DNA from: Erpetoichthys calabaricus
Taxonomy: Eukaryota > Chordata > Cladistia > Polypteriformes > Polypteridae
Reading direction: 5' to 3'
NCBI RefSeq assembly: GCF_900747795.2
Contig: NC_041400.2
Span: forward strand, 199,248,622 to 199,312,621
DNA length: 64,000 nt
Below, in pieces: positions 23,726 to 37,700 of the stretch; position 1 is the first letter of the stretch; each line of letters begins with the position of its first letter. Made by a program: the position numbers and the translations under genes. The notes beneath the pieces were generated by a model. The model did not search any database. It saw only the letters and a list, made by a program, of their open reading frames with translations, and was not told the origin of the DNA.

Positions 23726-25029
23726 AAGGTGTTTTACCAGTAAGGCAAAGACTTAGAATTACAGTATGGCATCAAACCCCAGTCATCGCTGTCATCACAG
23801 GAGGTTTTGCATGTTCTGATGCCTCCGAGGCAGCAGTGTCACAAGAGGCGGAAGTGACACTGAGATGGCTGCTGGATTCTCCTCAAATATGAGGGAGGGA
23901 GTGACAGAGAATTGCCCGCTAGCCTGTTGTGTTTTCTTTTCAGGTGCTCCCACATCCTGGTTGTGCTCCTGTGCCAGGTGAGCTCATCTTTATTGATGTT
24001 ACAAGACACAGCTTTTTTATGAGATGTCAACATAAAAGGACTCCACTCCCCAAAGTTTTTTGGTTTTCAACCATTCATCATATTTACAACCTCCATCTCC
24101 ACCGTATGATTACGGTTATTCTTGGCCAGTGAGGGGACATACTGTACATACAATAGAAGTAGGAAACTACACGATGGCAACATTTGTTGGCGATTACCTT
24201 CATTATCAGTTATTATCGATGGCAGTGATCAGTTGTTGCAGCTCAGTCTGTGCGTTTTACACACAGCAGTGCACAGGTCACTCGGGACTGGATGTAAATT
24301 CTAATCACATGAACATTTGTTCTTGAAATTCAAACCTTGGCTTACAAAACTCTCTGTACACATCACTGCTGTCCTCCACCCTTTGCTGGCTTAGGCTGTA
24401 CAAGGCCACCATTTTCTCAGTTTGCTGAGGTGTCCTTAAGGTCTGCTGCTTGACACACTGTGGTCCAACATGGCCAATTTTTTCATCATCAGCATGGCCT
24501 CCAATCACAACAAACGACGAAGATGATGAACATTAACAAGTATTTTCAAGTTCATCATCAATGATTTTTTAAGTTTTTCTTTAATTAATTGGTTTCTTCT
24601 TTTGTGACAATTTCATATCCACTTCCAGACTTATTTTCACTTCCTGGGATGTTAATTGGAAGACCACTTGATAATCGTAGACTGTAAAGACAAACACGTT
24701 GAAACTGAAAGCATCTCATCCATTCATTAGTTTTGTTTTAAAACACGTGTCTTATTCAGTCATTCCCATTTTTATGGTCTGCCTTTGTTTCACAGAAGTT
24801 TGCTGGTGTGCTCCGGGTGTGGCAAGGAAGCTTTTAAGGTACACTCTAGCGCCAACGCTGATGCCAGTTTAGCCCCTGGCCCACATCTGTCCGGTTTGGC
24901 ACACAGACCAAGAGAGCAGGAAGGCCACCGACCTTGCTTAGGATCAGGATGTGACTCAGCTAATCTCAGGTGAGTCCTCGCCATGCCCAGTACAGACTGA
25001 TGTGTTTTACGGTGACACCAATGCTTGTA
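23726..25029. other. Intergenic, unassigned
   Basis: No gene or confident repeat was recognised. Short open stretches on both strands show no family similarity. Confidence 0.45.
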
Positions 25030-25800
25030 AAGGTCACATGAGACTACAGTGTGTTAGTCACTGGCTGTCCAAATCATCTTTTATGCCACTTTCAGTTCAT
25101 TCAAAATGCTGCTGCAAGAATCCTTGCAAGAACTAAAAGGTAAGGACACATAACGCCTGACATCCAGTTAAGCTTGGGGGTGATTTCATATTCCTCTTTC
25201 ATCCTTAAATGGCTGAGGCCCTGCTAACTTAGCTGGATTTATTTTTACTTACAAAAAGATCAAAAAGATTATTAAAATAACAGGGAGAGATCGAGCCTGT
25301 GGGCCCCAAAGCTGTGGCATTTAACAGAGGTGCCCCTTCACTCTCAGGCTGAAGTCTTTAGTCTGGCATACCCTGACTAGAGGTGCTGATCAGCTGTGCA
25401 TACTGCATTTCTGTTTGTGCAAAACTAGAAGCCCTGCAATAATTACAAACTCTCCTCTATTCTGTTTCTCTTCCCCACCCCCTGCTGTGGCACTTGGTGC
25501 CAGTGCTCCACTGCCAAGCTGTTTTGCTGCCCGCCCTTCAGACATCTGAGATGATACTGAGAAGACTCAGTCGTCAGATTCGATGGCTCAGCATTAACCA
25601 CAACGGGTGCCAATCTGGAAGCTCATGGCTGGCCTGGATACAACTGTCCACTTAGCCAGTGATGCTGACTGGGTGGAAGTGGACCAGAGCTTACCGGGCC
25701 GCTATTGTCACATGAGCCAAACACAATGAAGGTCCGACTTGCACTTCAGTCTCACCAGACAAGATGACAGCACGTACATTTCTTTTGAATCCTCCGTCTC
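25030..25800 (+). mobile_element. L2-like LINE 3' fragment, same family as 50944-52450
   Basis: It contains FIQNAAARILARTK, the end of the reverse transcriptase module, followed by a 3' untranslated part (GCACTTGGTGCCAGTG, TTCTGTTTCTCTTC). That part matches the reverse complement of segments near 51475-51515 in the antisense element. It is decayed and lacks a clear 3' terminus. Confidence 0.6.
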
Positions 25801-27866
25801 CCTGTGATCGGGTTTTCATGTCTGTATTATTTCAATAGACAATGTCGCCGTTTGTTCACAGTCCCCCTGGCCAGTCGCACGTCATGCAGACCACAACTCT
25901 CAGTTTGATCCTGTGACTACAGCGCCGTTAAATTGTGCCGGTCTGGAGCAGCAGCAGCAGGCGCAGCACAACATGAAACCCGTCGTAGCGCCGTCGTGTG
26001 CGCATGTGAAGACTCAAAATATCCCTCCGTGTAGAGTTTGGCCGATCCTGCAGCGTAGAATATCCGCAAACAAAACCGAAAACCTGCTGCTTTGGTAAAG
26101 ATGGCTGCAAGACGGACAGCAGTCCACACTTGAGAGCGGCCCACGCAGTGGGACTTGAACTACCAGATGGTAAACGGTGAAGGTGATTGTGGTGTCGGTT
26201 AGGCTTGTAAGACCATCACATGAATCTAACATTGTAACGTTGTAAATGGCGGACGGCACCTCCGACAGGGTTGTTGACTCCACTCCTTTATTTAGGCCAC
26301 TGGCACAGTAAATGGACACAAGCGGTGCAGGCCCACTTATGGAGAACAGCAAGGCAGCCCATGATGAAGAGGGCACCTGTAGGTGGCATCAGTGCATTGG
26401 CGCTCCAGCAGTTCTCTTCACCAGCCAATCTCTTTTTGTCAATTAATTGAACTTCTCCAAAACTTCTAGTGATAAGCAAATCTAAAACAGCACACATATG
26501 TACTGACCTCATCGCTGTGCCTACATGGACCTCATGAGGAATGACACTGCAATTCCACGGCGTCACATCAGGGTTCATGCCTGGAACCCACTGTAGAGCA
26601 CAGAGACGGGTATCATGTCTTGACAAGCCAACGCACGGCTGACGCGCAGATCTTGGCACTCACAGAAGAGACGCCACTGCATTATTAAGAGCGCTCAGCA
26701 ACTTGCCAGACGTCTCACCTCATTCAGGGAGGCAGACAGAAGCTGGACAGGTAAAGCACCCTGCACCGCCCACTGCTCCCTGGCACATGGCTAAATCTTC
26801 ATAGCCAGCCACACCACGACCCTCACCAAGAAAAGAGTGACGTGAAATGGCGAGAGCCTCACCCACAAGCAGATGAAGCTAAGCCACCCCTCGCTTCTCA
26901 GTGTCATACTAGAATGAATGTGCAGATGACCAGAGTTGACTTTTATTGTTCGTGATTAATGAGAAGTGCAATTAAACAGGCCTTCTTCAAGTGATGTCAT
27001 CACATGGCACCTGGCAGTTCTCTGCGCCAGCTCACCAGCTGTTCCCATCAGCTCAACGGCTCATGGCATCAGTGGGCCGCTGCCATCTGCTTAGTCCAGT
27101 TCAGGGCTTTGTCTGAGCCAAGACGGGAACCAAACTTGGGCCGAGCAGCCATCACCGCAGGTACAGGCCACCTGAGAGTTGCCCAACATTCTAAACACTG
27201 GAGACATTGAAGTAATCGGAGAAAAGCCACATTGACACGGAAGGACAAGAAAAAAACGGGTGCCTGGAAACATGAGGACGACCGGTGACCACACACAGAG
27301 AGCGGACATTCAGTGGCCCCATGTCAGTCACCTTCACATGGACCTTCAACAGCTAATATGAGAAAGAAGCTCGGATGTTACCAATGTACCAAAGTCACCA
27401 AGGCCCAAGCAGCTCTTGGCAAGGTGAACCACACATGGCAGGCGAAGTGAACTGCGTGACGCTCAATTGGGTAAACAGCAATGACACAACCATGACACTG
27501 TCAGGGAAGCCACATCTGGTACTCCTGCCATCATCCTCTTGCATTTCCTGGCATGAGAAGAAAGCCCTCACATTTCTTATTGTTATTGCAGGCCAATGCC
27601 ACCCTTACCACTGTGACAATTCACAGAATCCACCAAGATGAAGGGAGCAGCCAGTGTCCAAACTTCTGGATTTCCACCGACTGCTCCACGCCTCGCTGTT
27701 TCCTGGCGAGTTTTACCCTCTTGCTGTGAAGAAGAGCAGAAATGCAGCAGCAGGTGGGGAACGAGAAGAAAACCAAAAGAGACGACCAGAACTGGCATTG
27801 GAGGTGCAGTTGGCAGGCCTAATGGCCTCAGGGCTGGCATCCAAGTTTTACTAAGGCCATAAAATA
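25801..27866. other. Intergenic, unassigned
   Basis: A CpG-enriched patch lies around 25920-26130 (cagcagcagcaggcgcag, cgtcgtagcgccgtcg), with antisense open stretches of 120-123 codons at 26014-26376 and 26288-26659. I recognise no protein family in them. The rest is unassigned. Confidence 0.4.
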
Positions 27867-28438
27867 CTGATGGTCTGTGCAAGAAAGGACAGAGCCAACT
27901 GTACTTCCTTAGAAGGCTGGTGTCCTTCAACATCTGCAATAAGATGCTGCAGATGTTCTATCAGACGGTTGTGGCGAGCGCCCTCTTCTACGCGGTGGTG
28001 TGCTGGGGAGGCAGCATTAAGAAGAAAGACGCCTCACGCCTGGACAAACTGGTGAGGAAGGCAGGCTCTATTGTTGGCATGGAGCTGGACAGTTTAACAT
28101 CTGTGGCAGAGTGACGGGCGCTCAGCAGGCTCCTATCAATTATGGAGAATCCACTGCATCCACTAAATAATGTCATCTCCAGACAGAGGAGCAGCTTCAG
28201 CGACAGACTGCTGTCAATGTCCTGCTCCAGTGACAGACTGAGGAGATCGTTCCTCCCCCAAACTATGCAACTCTTCAATTCCACCCGGGGGGGTAAACGC
28301 TAACATTATACAAAGTTATTGCCTGTTTTTCACCTGCATTATTATCAATCTTTAATTTAATATTATTTATTGTATCAGTATGCTGCTGCTGGAGAATGTG
28401 AATTTCCCATTGGGAATAATAAAGTATCTATCTATCTA
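27867..28438 (+). mobile_element. Rex1/L2-like LINE 3' end with (TATC)n tail
   Basis: It reads LYFLRRLVSFNICNKMLQMF, ALFYAVVCWGGSIKKKDASR, LDKLVRKAGSIVGMELD, the standard C-terminus of a fish LINE ORF2, broken by a stop at about 28112-28114. It ends GGGAATAATAAAGTATCTATCTATCT, the typical 3' end with tetranucleotide tail. Confidence 0.85.
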
Positions 28439-28949
28439 AAACTGAACTTACTATCACACAACACACACCCCCCCTCGACACGTGGGGCGGCCGATCTGCC
28501 GACTCTCTGCCTCCTCTTCCCTCTCTCTGCCTGCTTGTTCTCAGCTGGTCCCCCCTTCTCTAGTCACGGTCACACTGTGACGTGAGCAGGTCGAGTTGAG
28601 GGCCACTGGGCAGCACTCCTCGGGGGCAGCCATAGAAACCTGACCAAAGACACTTTTAAAAAACACGCTTCATAAAGGGGGTCTCATGTTGAGTCCGTAC
28701 ATCTGGACAATGCAGCGACGGGTCAAGTTAGCAGGCATTGAAGTGGGCCTTGTGGTGCTCACGCTGACTCTGCCAAGGGGGGGCTGCCTAAACTTCTGCT
28801 CTGTTCATTCACCTGCAGCTTTATTTTGGAGACCACTGGGTGACTTCTGATGCCTACTGGCATTATGTCAAGTGTGTTGTGTCAATATCGGCAAGTGGGC
28901 TCACCATGGCTTGGGCTTATTTAAGTGAACCCCACTTCACCGTCTGCAG

Positions 28950-29445
28950 GTACAGGGGATCCTCTGGGACTCCCTGGTCCTCTCTGCCTGTTGTGGCTGG
29001 CGGCCGGGACACCCCTGCACTCTATATTCAGCCCTGGACAGTGCAATACCTCCCCCTGGACGCTAGATGGCTGCCACCCTGGGTTGGAGCGGTGCCTCGG
29101 AATCACGCGAGGCTTCATGGGAATTGGAGGGACTCCTGAGCCCGTATGGGCAGCGTATTCACCACACCCAGAACTCGGCAATCGAGCACCTGGAGCACTT
29201 CCGGGTGAACTTTAACAAGGGGCCAGCAGCCAGAATCGGGAGGACGACGACGAGGTTGCCTGGGTGGAGTGGTGGAGGAAGAAAACAGAGTGACGTGTTG
29301 TGTGTTTTATTTGGTGTTTGTGCTTGGGACTGTGCGCTGCCTTTGGGACAAGGGAAGACGTGCGCCTACAGGTGAAGAAAAAAGAAATCTTTTGGTTTAT
29401 TTTACGGGTGCCTCTGTGTCGGGTCGGGCGCCTATATAGCACCTC
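28950..29445. repeat. Unclassified interspersed repeat candidate
   Basis: A block with the phrases ctggacgctagatggctgcc, cttcatgggaattggaggga and gcgcctatatagcacc looks like a dispersed fish repeat, judged by style and memory only. No protein of a known mobile element is visible and no second full copy is in the window. Confidence 0.3.
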
Positions 29446-29620
29446 TTTCAAACTGTCCTCAATGCCACTCATTACTTTGCCAATGGAGACTGAAACTCAT
29501 GTTGGCACCAACATTACCCTTTTTTTTTTTTAAATCTCAGCTTTTCTATCCTTCTATTGCTACCTTTGCTTCAGCAGTCCACCTGACCACCACACATTGG
29601 CTTTTGCTTCCATGGGCCTA

Positions 29621-31183
29621 CAGTTGTGCTTGAAAGTTTGTGAACCCTTTAGAATTTTCTATATTTCTGCCTAAATACGACCTAAAACATCATCAGATTT
29701 TCACTCAAGTCCTAAAAGTAGATAAAGAGAAACCAGTTAAACAAATGAGACAAAAATGTTATGCTTGGTCATTTATTTATTGAGAAAAATTATCGAATAT
29801 CAAATATTTGTGAGTGGCAAAAGTATGTGAAGCTCTAGGATTAGCAGTTAGTTTGAAGATGAAATTCAAGTCCAGTGTTTTCAATCAATGGGATGACAAT
29901 CAGGTGTGAGTGGGCACCCTGTGTTACATAAAGAACAGAGATCTATCAAAGTCTGCTCTTCACAATACATGTTTGTGGAAGTGTATCATGGCACGAACAA
30001 AGGAGATTTCTGAGGACCTCCAAAAAAAGAGTTGTTGATGCTCATCAGGCTGGAAAAGGTTACAAAACCATCTCTGAAGAGTTTGGACTCCACCAATCCA
30101 CAGTCAGACAGATTGTGTACAAATGGAGGAAATTCAAGACCATTGTTACCCTCCCCAGGAGTGGTCGACCAACAAAGATCACTCCAAGAGCAAGGCGTGT
30201 AATAGTCGGTGAGGTCATAAAGGACCCCAGGGTGACTTCTAAGCAACTGAAGGCCAGTCTCACATTGGCTAATGTTCATGAGTCCACCATCAGGAGAACA
30301 CTCAACAACAATGGTGTGCATGGCAAGGTTGCAAGGAGAAAGCCACTGCTCTCCAAAAAAACATTGCTGCTTGTCTGCAGTTTGCTAAAGATCACGTGGA
30401 CAAGCCAGAAGGTTATTGGAAGAATGTTTGTGGATGGATGAGACCAAAATAGAACTTTCTGGTTTAAATGAAAGCGTTATGTTTGGAGAAAGGAAAACAC
30501 TGCATTCCAGCATCTGTGAAACATGGTGGTGGTAGTATCATGGTTTGGGCCTGTTTTGCTGCATCTGGGCTAGGACGGCTTGCCTTCATTGATGGAACAA
30601 TGAATTCTGAATTATATCAGAGAATTCTAAAGGAAAATGTCAGGACATCTGTCCATCAAGAGAAGGTGGGTCAAGAAGCAAGACAACGACCCTAAGCACA
30701 CAAATTGTTCTACCAAAGAATGGTTAAAGGAGAATAAAATTAATGTTTTGGAATGACCAAGTCAAAGTCCTGACCTTAATCCAATCGAAATGTTGTGGAA
30801 GGCCCTGAAGTGAGCAGTTAATGTGAGGAAACCCACCAACATCCCAGAGTTGAAGCTGGAATGGGCTAAAATTCCTCCAAGCTGGTGTGCAGGACTGATC
30901 AACAGTTACTGGAAACGTTTAGTTACAATTATTGCTGCAAAAGGGGGTCACACCAGATATTACAAGCAAAGATTCACATACTTTTGCCACTCACAAATCT
31001 GTAATATTCAATCATTTTCCTTAATAAATAAATGACCAAGTATAATATTTTTGTCTCATTTGTTTAACTGGTTTCTCTTTATCTACTTTTAGGACTTGAG
31101 TGAAAATCTGATGATGTTTTAGGTCATATTTATGCAGAAATATAGAAAATTCTAAAGGGTTCACAAACTTTCAAGCACAACTG
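29621..31183 (+). mobile_element. Tc1-like transposon, end to end, inactive
   Basis: Terminal inverted repeats of about 200 bases begin CAGTTGTGCTTGAAAGTTTG (29621) and end with its complement (31183). They are flanked by TA on both sides (29619-29620 and 31184-31185). The element is 1563 bp, normal for Tc1. The transposase remnant begins at ATG 29988 (MARTKEISEDL). It contains YKWRKFKTIVTLPRSGRPTK, RRVIVGEVIKDPRVTSKQLK and HGGGSIMVWACFAASGLGRL, the region of the second catalytic aspartate. Frameshifts and stops interrupt it, for example between the helix-turn-helix start and the 30115-30441 segment and again after 30441, so no full transposase is made. Confidence 0.95.
29988..31000 (+). pseudogene. 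Tc1 transposase pseudogene
   Basis: This is the transposase of the transposon at 29621-31183. The readable segments are 30115-30441 (second helix-turn-helix plus linker with GRPTK), 30468-30695 (middle of the DDE catalytic domain) and 30823-31000 (C-terminus, NIPELKLEWAKIPPSWCAGL). They lie in different frames with stops between them. Confidence 0.85.
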
Positions 31184-31185
31184 TA

Positions 31186-31673
31186 AATCTCTGGTAAGTT
31201 CTGTGAGCCACAATGCCACATGGATAGCTCCAGCTCTTTTACAGAACCATCAGAACATGGCATGGGGTCCACCTGTGCCATCATCTCACCTACAATGCCC
31301 ATTATCAGGATGAAATGGCTGATCTATCAGGTGTGTGGTGGGGGGCACCTAGTTGTGAAAGAGAAGCAGTGGGCACACAGAGGAAGGGGGGGCCCATAGA
31401 TAGCAGCACAGGTATACACAGAGGTGCCACCAGGAAAGGGGAGCCAGAAACCCGGAGGCTCCTGAAAAGACAAAGCCATTCTAGGAAGCAGCTCAGACAC
31501 CTTTGACCCGTGTGAGGAGAGGACATGCTGTGGGTGTCTCCGTGGCCAGCAGGGACCATAAAGATTCACTTGGGAAGAAAAGGTGCATGTGATCCAGCTG
31601 GCAGGAGGGCGGCGAGATGAGGTAGGAACGTACAGGATCAAGGGAATGGGGATGCTAGAGTTCAGTCTACAGC
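31186..31673. other. Intergenic, downstream of pla2g12a
   Basis: No gene or repeat was recognised between the Tc1 element and the pla2g12a 3' end. Confidence 0.5.
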
Positions 31674-31679
31674 TTTAAT
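31674..31679 (-). terminator. pla2g12a poly(A) signal candidate (ATTAAA)
   Basis: TTTAAT on the plus strand is ATTAAA on the minus strand, 77 bases beyond the stop codon. It would give a short 3' UTR of about 95 bases. Other distal signals cannot be excluded. Confidence 0.45.
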
Positions 31680-31755
31680 TCCCAGGAAAAAGACACAACA
31701 TCTCACGGTGTAGACAGAAAGAAGGAATAAAAAAATAGAAAAACGTGAAAACGGC

Positions 31756-34700
31756 TCAGAGGTCCAATTTCTCCTGGTAGCTGCAGATACACGAGGCTCG
31801 CTGGCTGTCCAGATAAGGCTTACATCCCAAGTGCATCACGGTGTCAAAAAGAAGTCCCACAGCCGAGTGACAAGCTGAAAAAGCAAAGAGAGTTGTAACA
31901 GTCAGGGAGCCTAAAGTCTCAGGTGTCATCTTACATTTGGGACGCTCAGTAGAAGAGTGGAGTCAAAGGGCACAGCAGATGCGTCCTTCCCTGTTGTGGC
32001 ACACGCTTAGTGTGTCCAGGGTGGACATCGGGCCACAAACCACCTAATGGCAGGCAGCATTTGAAATGGGAAGAGCGTTTAGTGCAGCTTTGGAGTCCTG
32101 ATGGTCAGCTCTCCGGTCTCATCTCCTCTGTTTCCGATTCGCACAGCTTAGTATGGACTGGGGAAAGGCACTTTATAAATGTAACCGAACTGCCAATACA
32201 ACACTTGTAAAACTACTGGCATCAGATGACGACTGCCATTTCATCTTAGCTCGAGAACGACGAGCAATTCACATCACAGATGAAGCTAAAGTGGAGTTTG
32301 CTGGCTGAGCTGAGAAGGGGTCCTGTATGTACAAGCAGAAAAGCGCCATGTCTGCCCCGCCCTGCCACTCTTGTTGGCCTCTTCACTGTGACCCTCCAAC
32401 CACGGTCCTGAAGGGGACATTTTGGATAGTAATTGTGAGTGTTTGTCACACTGGACATTCCTTTAACGGATCATAGGCTCGTGTTTCCACAGTTTACTGT
32501 CCTGCCGCTTCATTTGCTAGGCTGTGCTTTTAGCGAACTTTACATTTTAACTTGTCCTGGGCACTTTAACTGGCGTATCTGTCAGGTGCACGACTGCCGG
32601 CTCACTTTCTGCACTTTTATGTCTATATTTGTGGAAGTGTACATCAGATGGGTTTAAAAAAGATAACAGCGTGGAGCTCCAAATGGACGACACCCGAAAG
32701 ATCACATCCACGGCCTACAGATGGGTCACGTCATGTATGGGGGATTTGTCTCTCCCTTTCATAATCAGAATCAGATTATTTATTAGCCAACTATGCACAT
32801 ATACAAGGAATCTGACTCTTCAATTCTAACTTACATAATCTACACACACACACTATGAGCACCACGGCTCATCGGCTTCTTCACAGAAGCATCCGCCACC
32901 ACAAACTGAACGGCTTTTGCGTTTCAGCAGATGGACGTACTAACTGCTCAGTCCAATCAAAATGCTCTCTGCCTTGGCACCTGTTTAGTTGCCAGGTGCT
33001 GTGCCAGTGCCATTCAGTTCCTGCATTGCGACCTGGGATTGTGGAATTGTGCCAGTGCAACTTCTGTCAGAAGCTTTTGCCATTTATTTGTGCTTCTGAT
33101 GGCACACGACATCGGTCTGCATAGCTCATGTGTGGATTCCGGGGGCATCGTTTCTTACAAATTGGACTTCATACAAATATATGGTTTGTTGTGTTGCCTT
33201 TTCTTTAAGGTTACTTAGACTTCTTGCGTTTTTTACGTCTATAATAAAAACTGCTGGTAAACACAGAATCCTGGTCATAAAAGCACCTCAACAGGTTTGG
33301 GGGTCTCCCCATCACCCCCAGTAAAGTCAGGTTTACTTCTGTCTTAAGTCACACAGATGGCTCGTGTGAGGATGAGAGCCGACAGCCACTGGGAGCTCAC
33401 AGGGCACATAACGGCGGACGCTTGCTTGTGCTCTGCTCACTCACCGCCTCGAGTGGCTGACTGACTAGACGTTTGGTTTCAAAATGGACTCACAAACACA
33501 GCATTTGAATTAACAGAGTTGTCCTTATTGTGAACACGAGACATTTTGTGTTATCACTTTGTTTTGGTAATGATTAGCCGTTTGAGCAGAGCTGGGATTT
33601 GGTTGCATTTCTCGAAGTCCTAAGACAAGTCAGCTCTAACGTCCCTAAACGTCCCTGTGGTGTGTGGATTATGAGATCTGAGCAGCCTGGTCTGAATTAT
33701 AATTATTAATTTAGTAGACGCCTTTCTCCAAATCCACTCCTCGTCTCTGTCCGCCTTGACGCCACTCTTTCCTGTTCATCAGTGATGCTTGGCGCTTTGA
33801 CGTTTCCTTTTCTCTTGCACTCACCTTGAATGCTTTCTGACAAGCCCAGCGTCCTCTGCACGTTTCTGCAGATCTTGGAGAGGCACTGCTGGAACTCCTC
33901 ATCACAGTCCTGCTTTTGGCTGCCACAGGTGCCGTAGCAACGGTCGTGCTGGTTACAACATTTCGTCATGGAAGGGATGCCAATGTCAAACTGGAAGACA
34001 TCACAAGCAGTGGGTTAGTAGTGCAGTTCACGGAGATGGAGGACTACCATACCGTATATAACAACAGCTCTTGTAACAAAGAGTAAGAGAAACATCAGGA
34101 AACGAGATAGCACTCGCCAGAAGGAACTTAAAACGGGAGCACACCCGCCTTTCAGTTCTTTATCTCGATGGCACATGAGGACACAGTGGCTTTTTATTCT
34201 GATATTTTGGGATTCCAGGCCATCTGAGTGTGAAGAATGACTGCAAATTCAGCAAACTAAGACATACAAAAGACCTGTGAAGGTGCTATATAAATGTATT
34301 ATCACGACTGCCTGCTATTTATTCACACGGGTTTAGCCTCCGCTCTGCTGTATCAAACAGTCTGCCTGTGACCTCAACATGGCAGGAGCCCTCGTCTCAC
34401 TCTGCTTAACACCAATAGAGGGCGCCATGAGTCTTCTCGCCTTGATGGCTCTTCGATGTCATGAGCCCAGTTAGCAGGCAGAGTGAGCCACTCAATGAGA
34501 ACAAAGAGACTTCTGGGTGGCGATGACAGCAGCAGGGTGCTGACGTTTGGTTTAATGGGCATGGCGGATTCTAACTGTGGAACTCTGGGAACAGGCTACT
34601 TGGCCTACCTAGTGCCCATGACAGATGGCACCCTAGGAAGGAATCCTGGGACAAACTGCATGAGGAGGTTTCATAGGCAGATGGAGACAACTGACGGCCC

Positions 34701-37700
34701 GGCATTATGGGGGACTTTTCTGTTCATTACGTCGGTTACTTCTGTCGAGCAGATTTATAGTCAGAAAAGAATTTCACTTACACGACAAAGACATCTGCAC
34801 TCATCATCCACTTTACAAGTGCCAGTGGGAATGAACGAAACACTGGCAAGGGTGCTAAAATTCACCACCATTCAGGGGTTTAATAACATGGCTAGGTAAG
34901 AACTGAGGTGCACTCGGGGAGTGCAGTATACCGGGTCGGACAAAATCAAACACTAGCGTGGCGAATTGCTCGCTCGCGTACTGAAGTGACTTTAGCTGCA
35001 GGTGGAAGTCCCACTTTACTTTATGGTGCCCAACAGAGCTGTGCTGCGGTGCGGCCGTTTATTAGCCAGTGAAAGTGCTGTGAAGAAGCTGTCTGTTGTC
35101 GCGGTCCTGCCTTTGTCCAGTCTGATGGTGGTCACGGGACGTCGTATCTTTGACTGCCAGTACAACAAACACTTCTGAGCAGACATCAGCCACAGCGCTG
35201 CTCTTGTGAAAAGAATGGAGATGAACGCCATCAGCAAATTCATCTGTGAACGCCACTGAGAGAATAAAACTGAATAATAAAAAAACAAGTAGCCAGCATT
35301 TACAGCGGGTGTTACAGACTCAAGTCAAATGTATGTTTTTATTATAATTATAGCAGCTCACTACTCAAAACATGGAGTGCCGGACTCGAACCCAGGACCT
35401 TCTGGTTGTAAGGCAGCAGTTCTTACACGTCTGCTTGAATGGTGCAGAGGTAACTCCCTGTCGTTGGACATTTGAGCTCGAGTTTGAACTCATTGACAGC
35501 CACATGTAAATCAAATGATTTTTTTTTCCCCTTTGGTTCTTGACTAAACGCGCCCGTGTTACTTTGATGTTTGGACTGATGTCTTCACACATTATACACT
35601 TCACGTCGTTATTAGTAGACCATGGAAACAGTTTCTGCTTTAAGTGTGTGTTCAGCATTTCTCGCATTTCCTTTCATCCTACACTTCTCCAGATCTTCAT
35701 AGACATGGAGCACACGTGAAATGCTTGTGTTCCAAATAACGATATTCTGTATTATTAACCCAACACAACTCCAGGCACCTGATAGACACACATGAGCTCC
35801 TTCAGGGGGTTAGGATGGGACAGCAGGCTGCTGGTGCTGATCGACACATTTACAACACAAAAGACGCCGATGAGGAGGTGCGAAGGAATTTAAGGTGGCC
35901 CGGGATTACGCGTTTTATCGTAGGCTTTAGGGATTCTAGTGTTAAGAGTCCATCTTTTTGTCTCATTATGGGTTTTGCGCTTTTCTCACCCTTTAGTTTC
36001 ACTTGGACCCTTTTCTGAGAAATGTATGGATGGAAAGGGGATGTGTGGTGCTGACAAATCCTTAGGCAAAAATACCACCGATGAAAAAAAACTTTAAAAA
36101 CTATTATTTATTTTTAGTGCGTTTCATTGTTGCAGCAAATTCAACTTTAGAATCAATTTTGTGAAACTGTATGTGGAATGAACCTTCGCTCATCACAACC
36201 ATTATATTTCTGTGAGATCAAAATTTATAAAACTTGCGGAGCGAGTGACAATAACTGCGTAATGAACTGATGACACGACATTTTTAATCCAAGCAAAGCC
36301 TTGCGTTTTTGAAAGGCCAGTGCTATTGTAGGCCGTTGCTAAGTGTGACGGAGGTGAGCAGCAATGAAACAGAATGAAACGTCACTTTAAGTTTATGGCG
36401 AGTCACTTTTCAGAGTTTGATACAAAGAGAACACCACTGGAAAAGGCTTAGAGCCCTGAATGAATCACCTTGGAATCCTCGATTAACATTAACGGATCTC
36501 ACCACCTGTAATAACATGGAGTTGTGTCTGCGAGACCCCCCACCCCAATTGCAGATGCCGTCTGTCGCCCCACCTGATGAAATTTGACAGCAATGGAAGG
36601 CGACTCTCTGTGATGTAGAGAAACACGTCACTCTGTAGCAGCCCGTCTCACTCTACGGAGTGCACTAAGACTCTGGGCTGCCAGTTCCCCAACCCTTCTG
36701 TTAAATGCCAGCCTGGTGTCCTTAATCTCTTCTCTTAATGAATCTTAAACCCCCCCCCCAGGACCCCCCGCAGTTTGCTTCAACTAGAACGACCCTGATA
36801 GCTCCCACCTTCATATGCCGCCACTCTCTGAGTGCTCCCAAAATGGCGAATTAAAGAGAAGATCTTTAAGATCAGACACTTTGGAGGTGCACTTTTATTT
36901 ACTGCACAGCTCACACTGAAGAAACCTCAGGGCAGAACATAAAATGGAGCCTTCGCCATCCTTGGTCAGTCGTACGGAAACAGGAACAGTGTGAGCTAAG
37001 CAGACCCCGCAGATCGAAAACAGAAGACGCCGAGCCAGAGCATCAGCAACAGCTGCCCTCCTATAGTGGAAACGCTGGGGATGTTAAATAACAGAAGGAG
37101 CGCTCAACTTCTTTGGATTTTTTCCTGTTTTCCTCACTGCCTGTGCCAGCCATCCTCGTAGTTTTCCAACATGTCTCTTCTTGCCTCATACCCGACAATC
37201 CCACCTACAGCTCTGCTGAAACAGCCCACAGGTCCTCTCTGACCGATGCACTTTTAGCGGTGGAGTCTGCCAGCCTGCCAATGCACTACCCAACTGTAAG
37301 CTGTCATCTTGACCGCACTCTGCCCTGTATGCCGTGCCCCATGCTGACGGGATGGGGTCAGGATTCACAGCTACACTAAAATTCAAACAAGCGGGTCTGG
37401 TAAATCGACGAATGGATCCTGAAATGCGACTTCCTTCTCCATTTATATTTCATAATGGATTCATCTGATCATGTGGGACGTGGACTGTGCAGAAAGTCGA
37501 GGTGCTCCGAGAAGCCCGCATGCCAATGGATCCTCACTTGGCGTGTTGCTGGCACCCCAAGAACATCTTCAACTCACTCTACGGCATAACTCAAAATTGG
37601 GGCTGACATGTGTGAAAGGACCAAAACTCAAAATGGCTTTTTGCTTTTTATTGATTTATTTTTATGGTCCTACTGGCAGTAGGCGCAGAACGCACTTTGA

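Noticed and set aside
35016-35288. Overlapping open stretches on both strands in pla2g12a intron 2
   Set aside because: Hydrophobic and charged patches look protein-like, but splice sites and a recognisable family are lacking.
18320-35420. tRNA genes suggested by B-box-like motifs (18331, 35390)
   Set aside because: No complete cloverleaf; both motifs belong to SINE heads.
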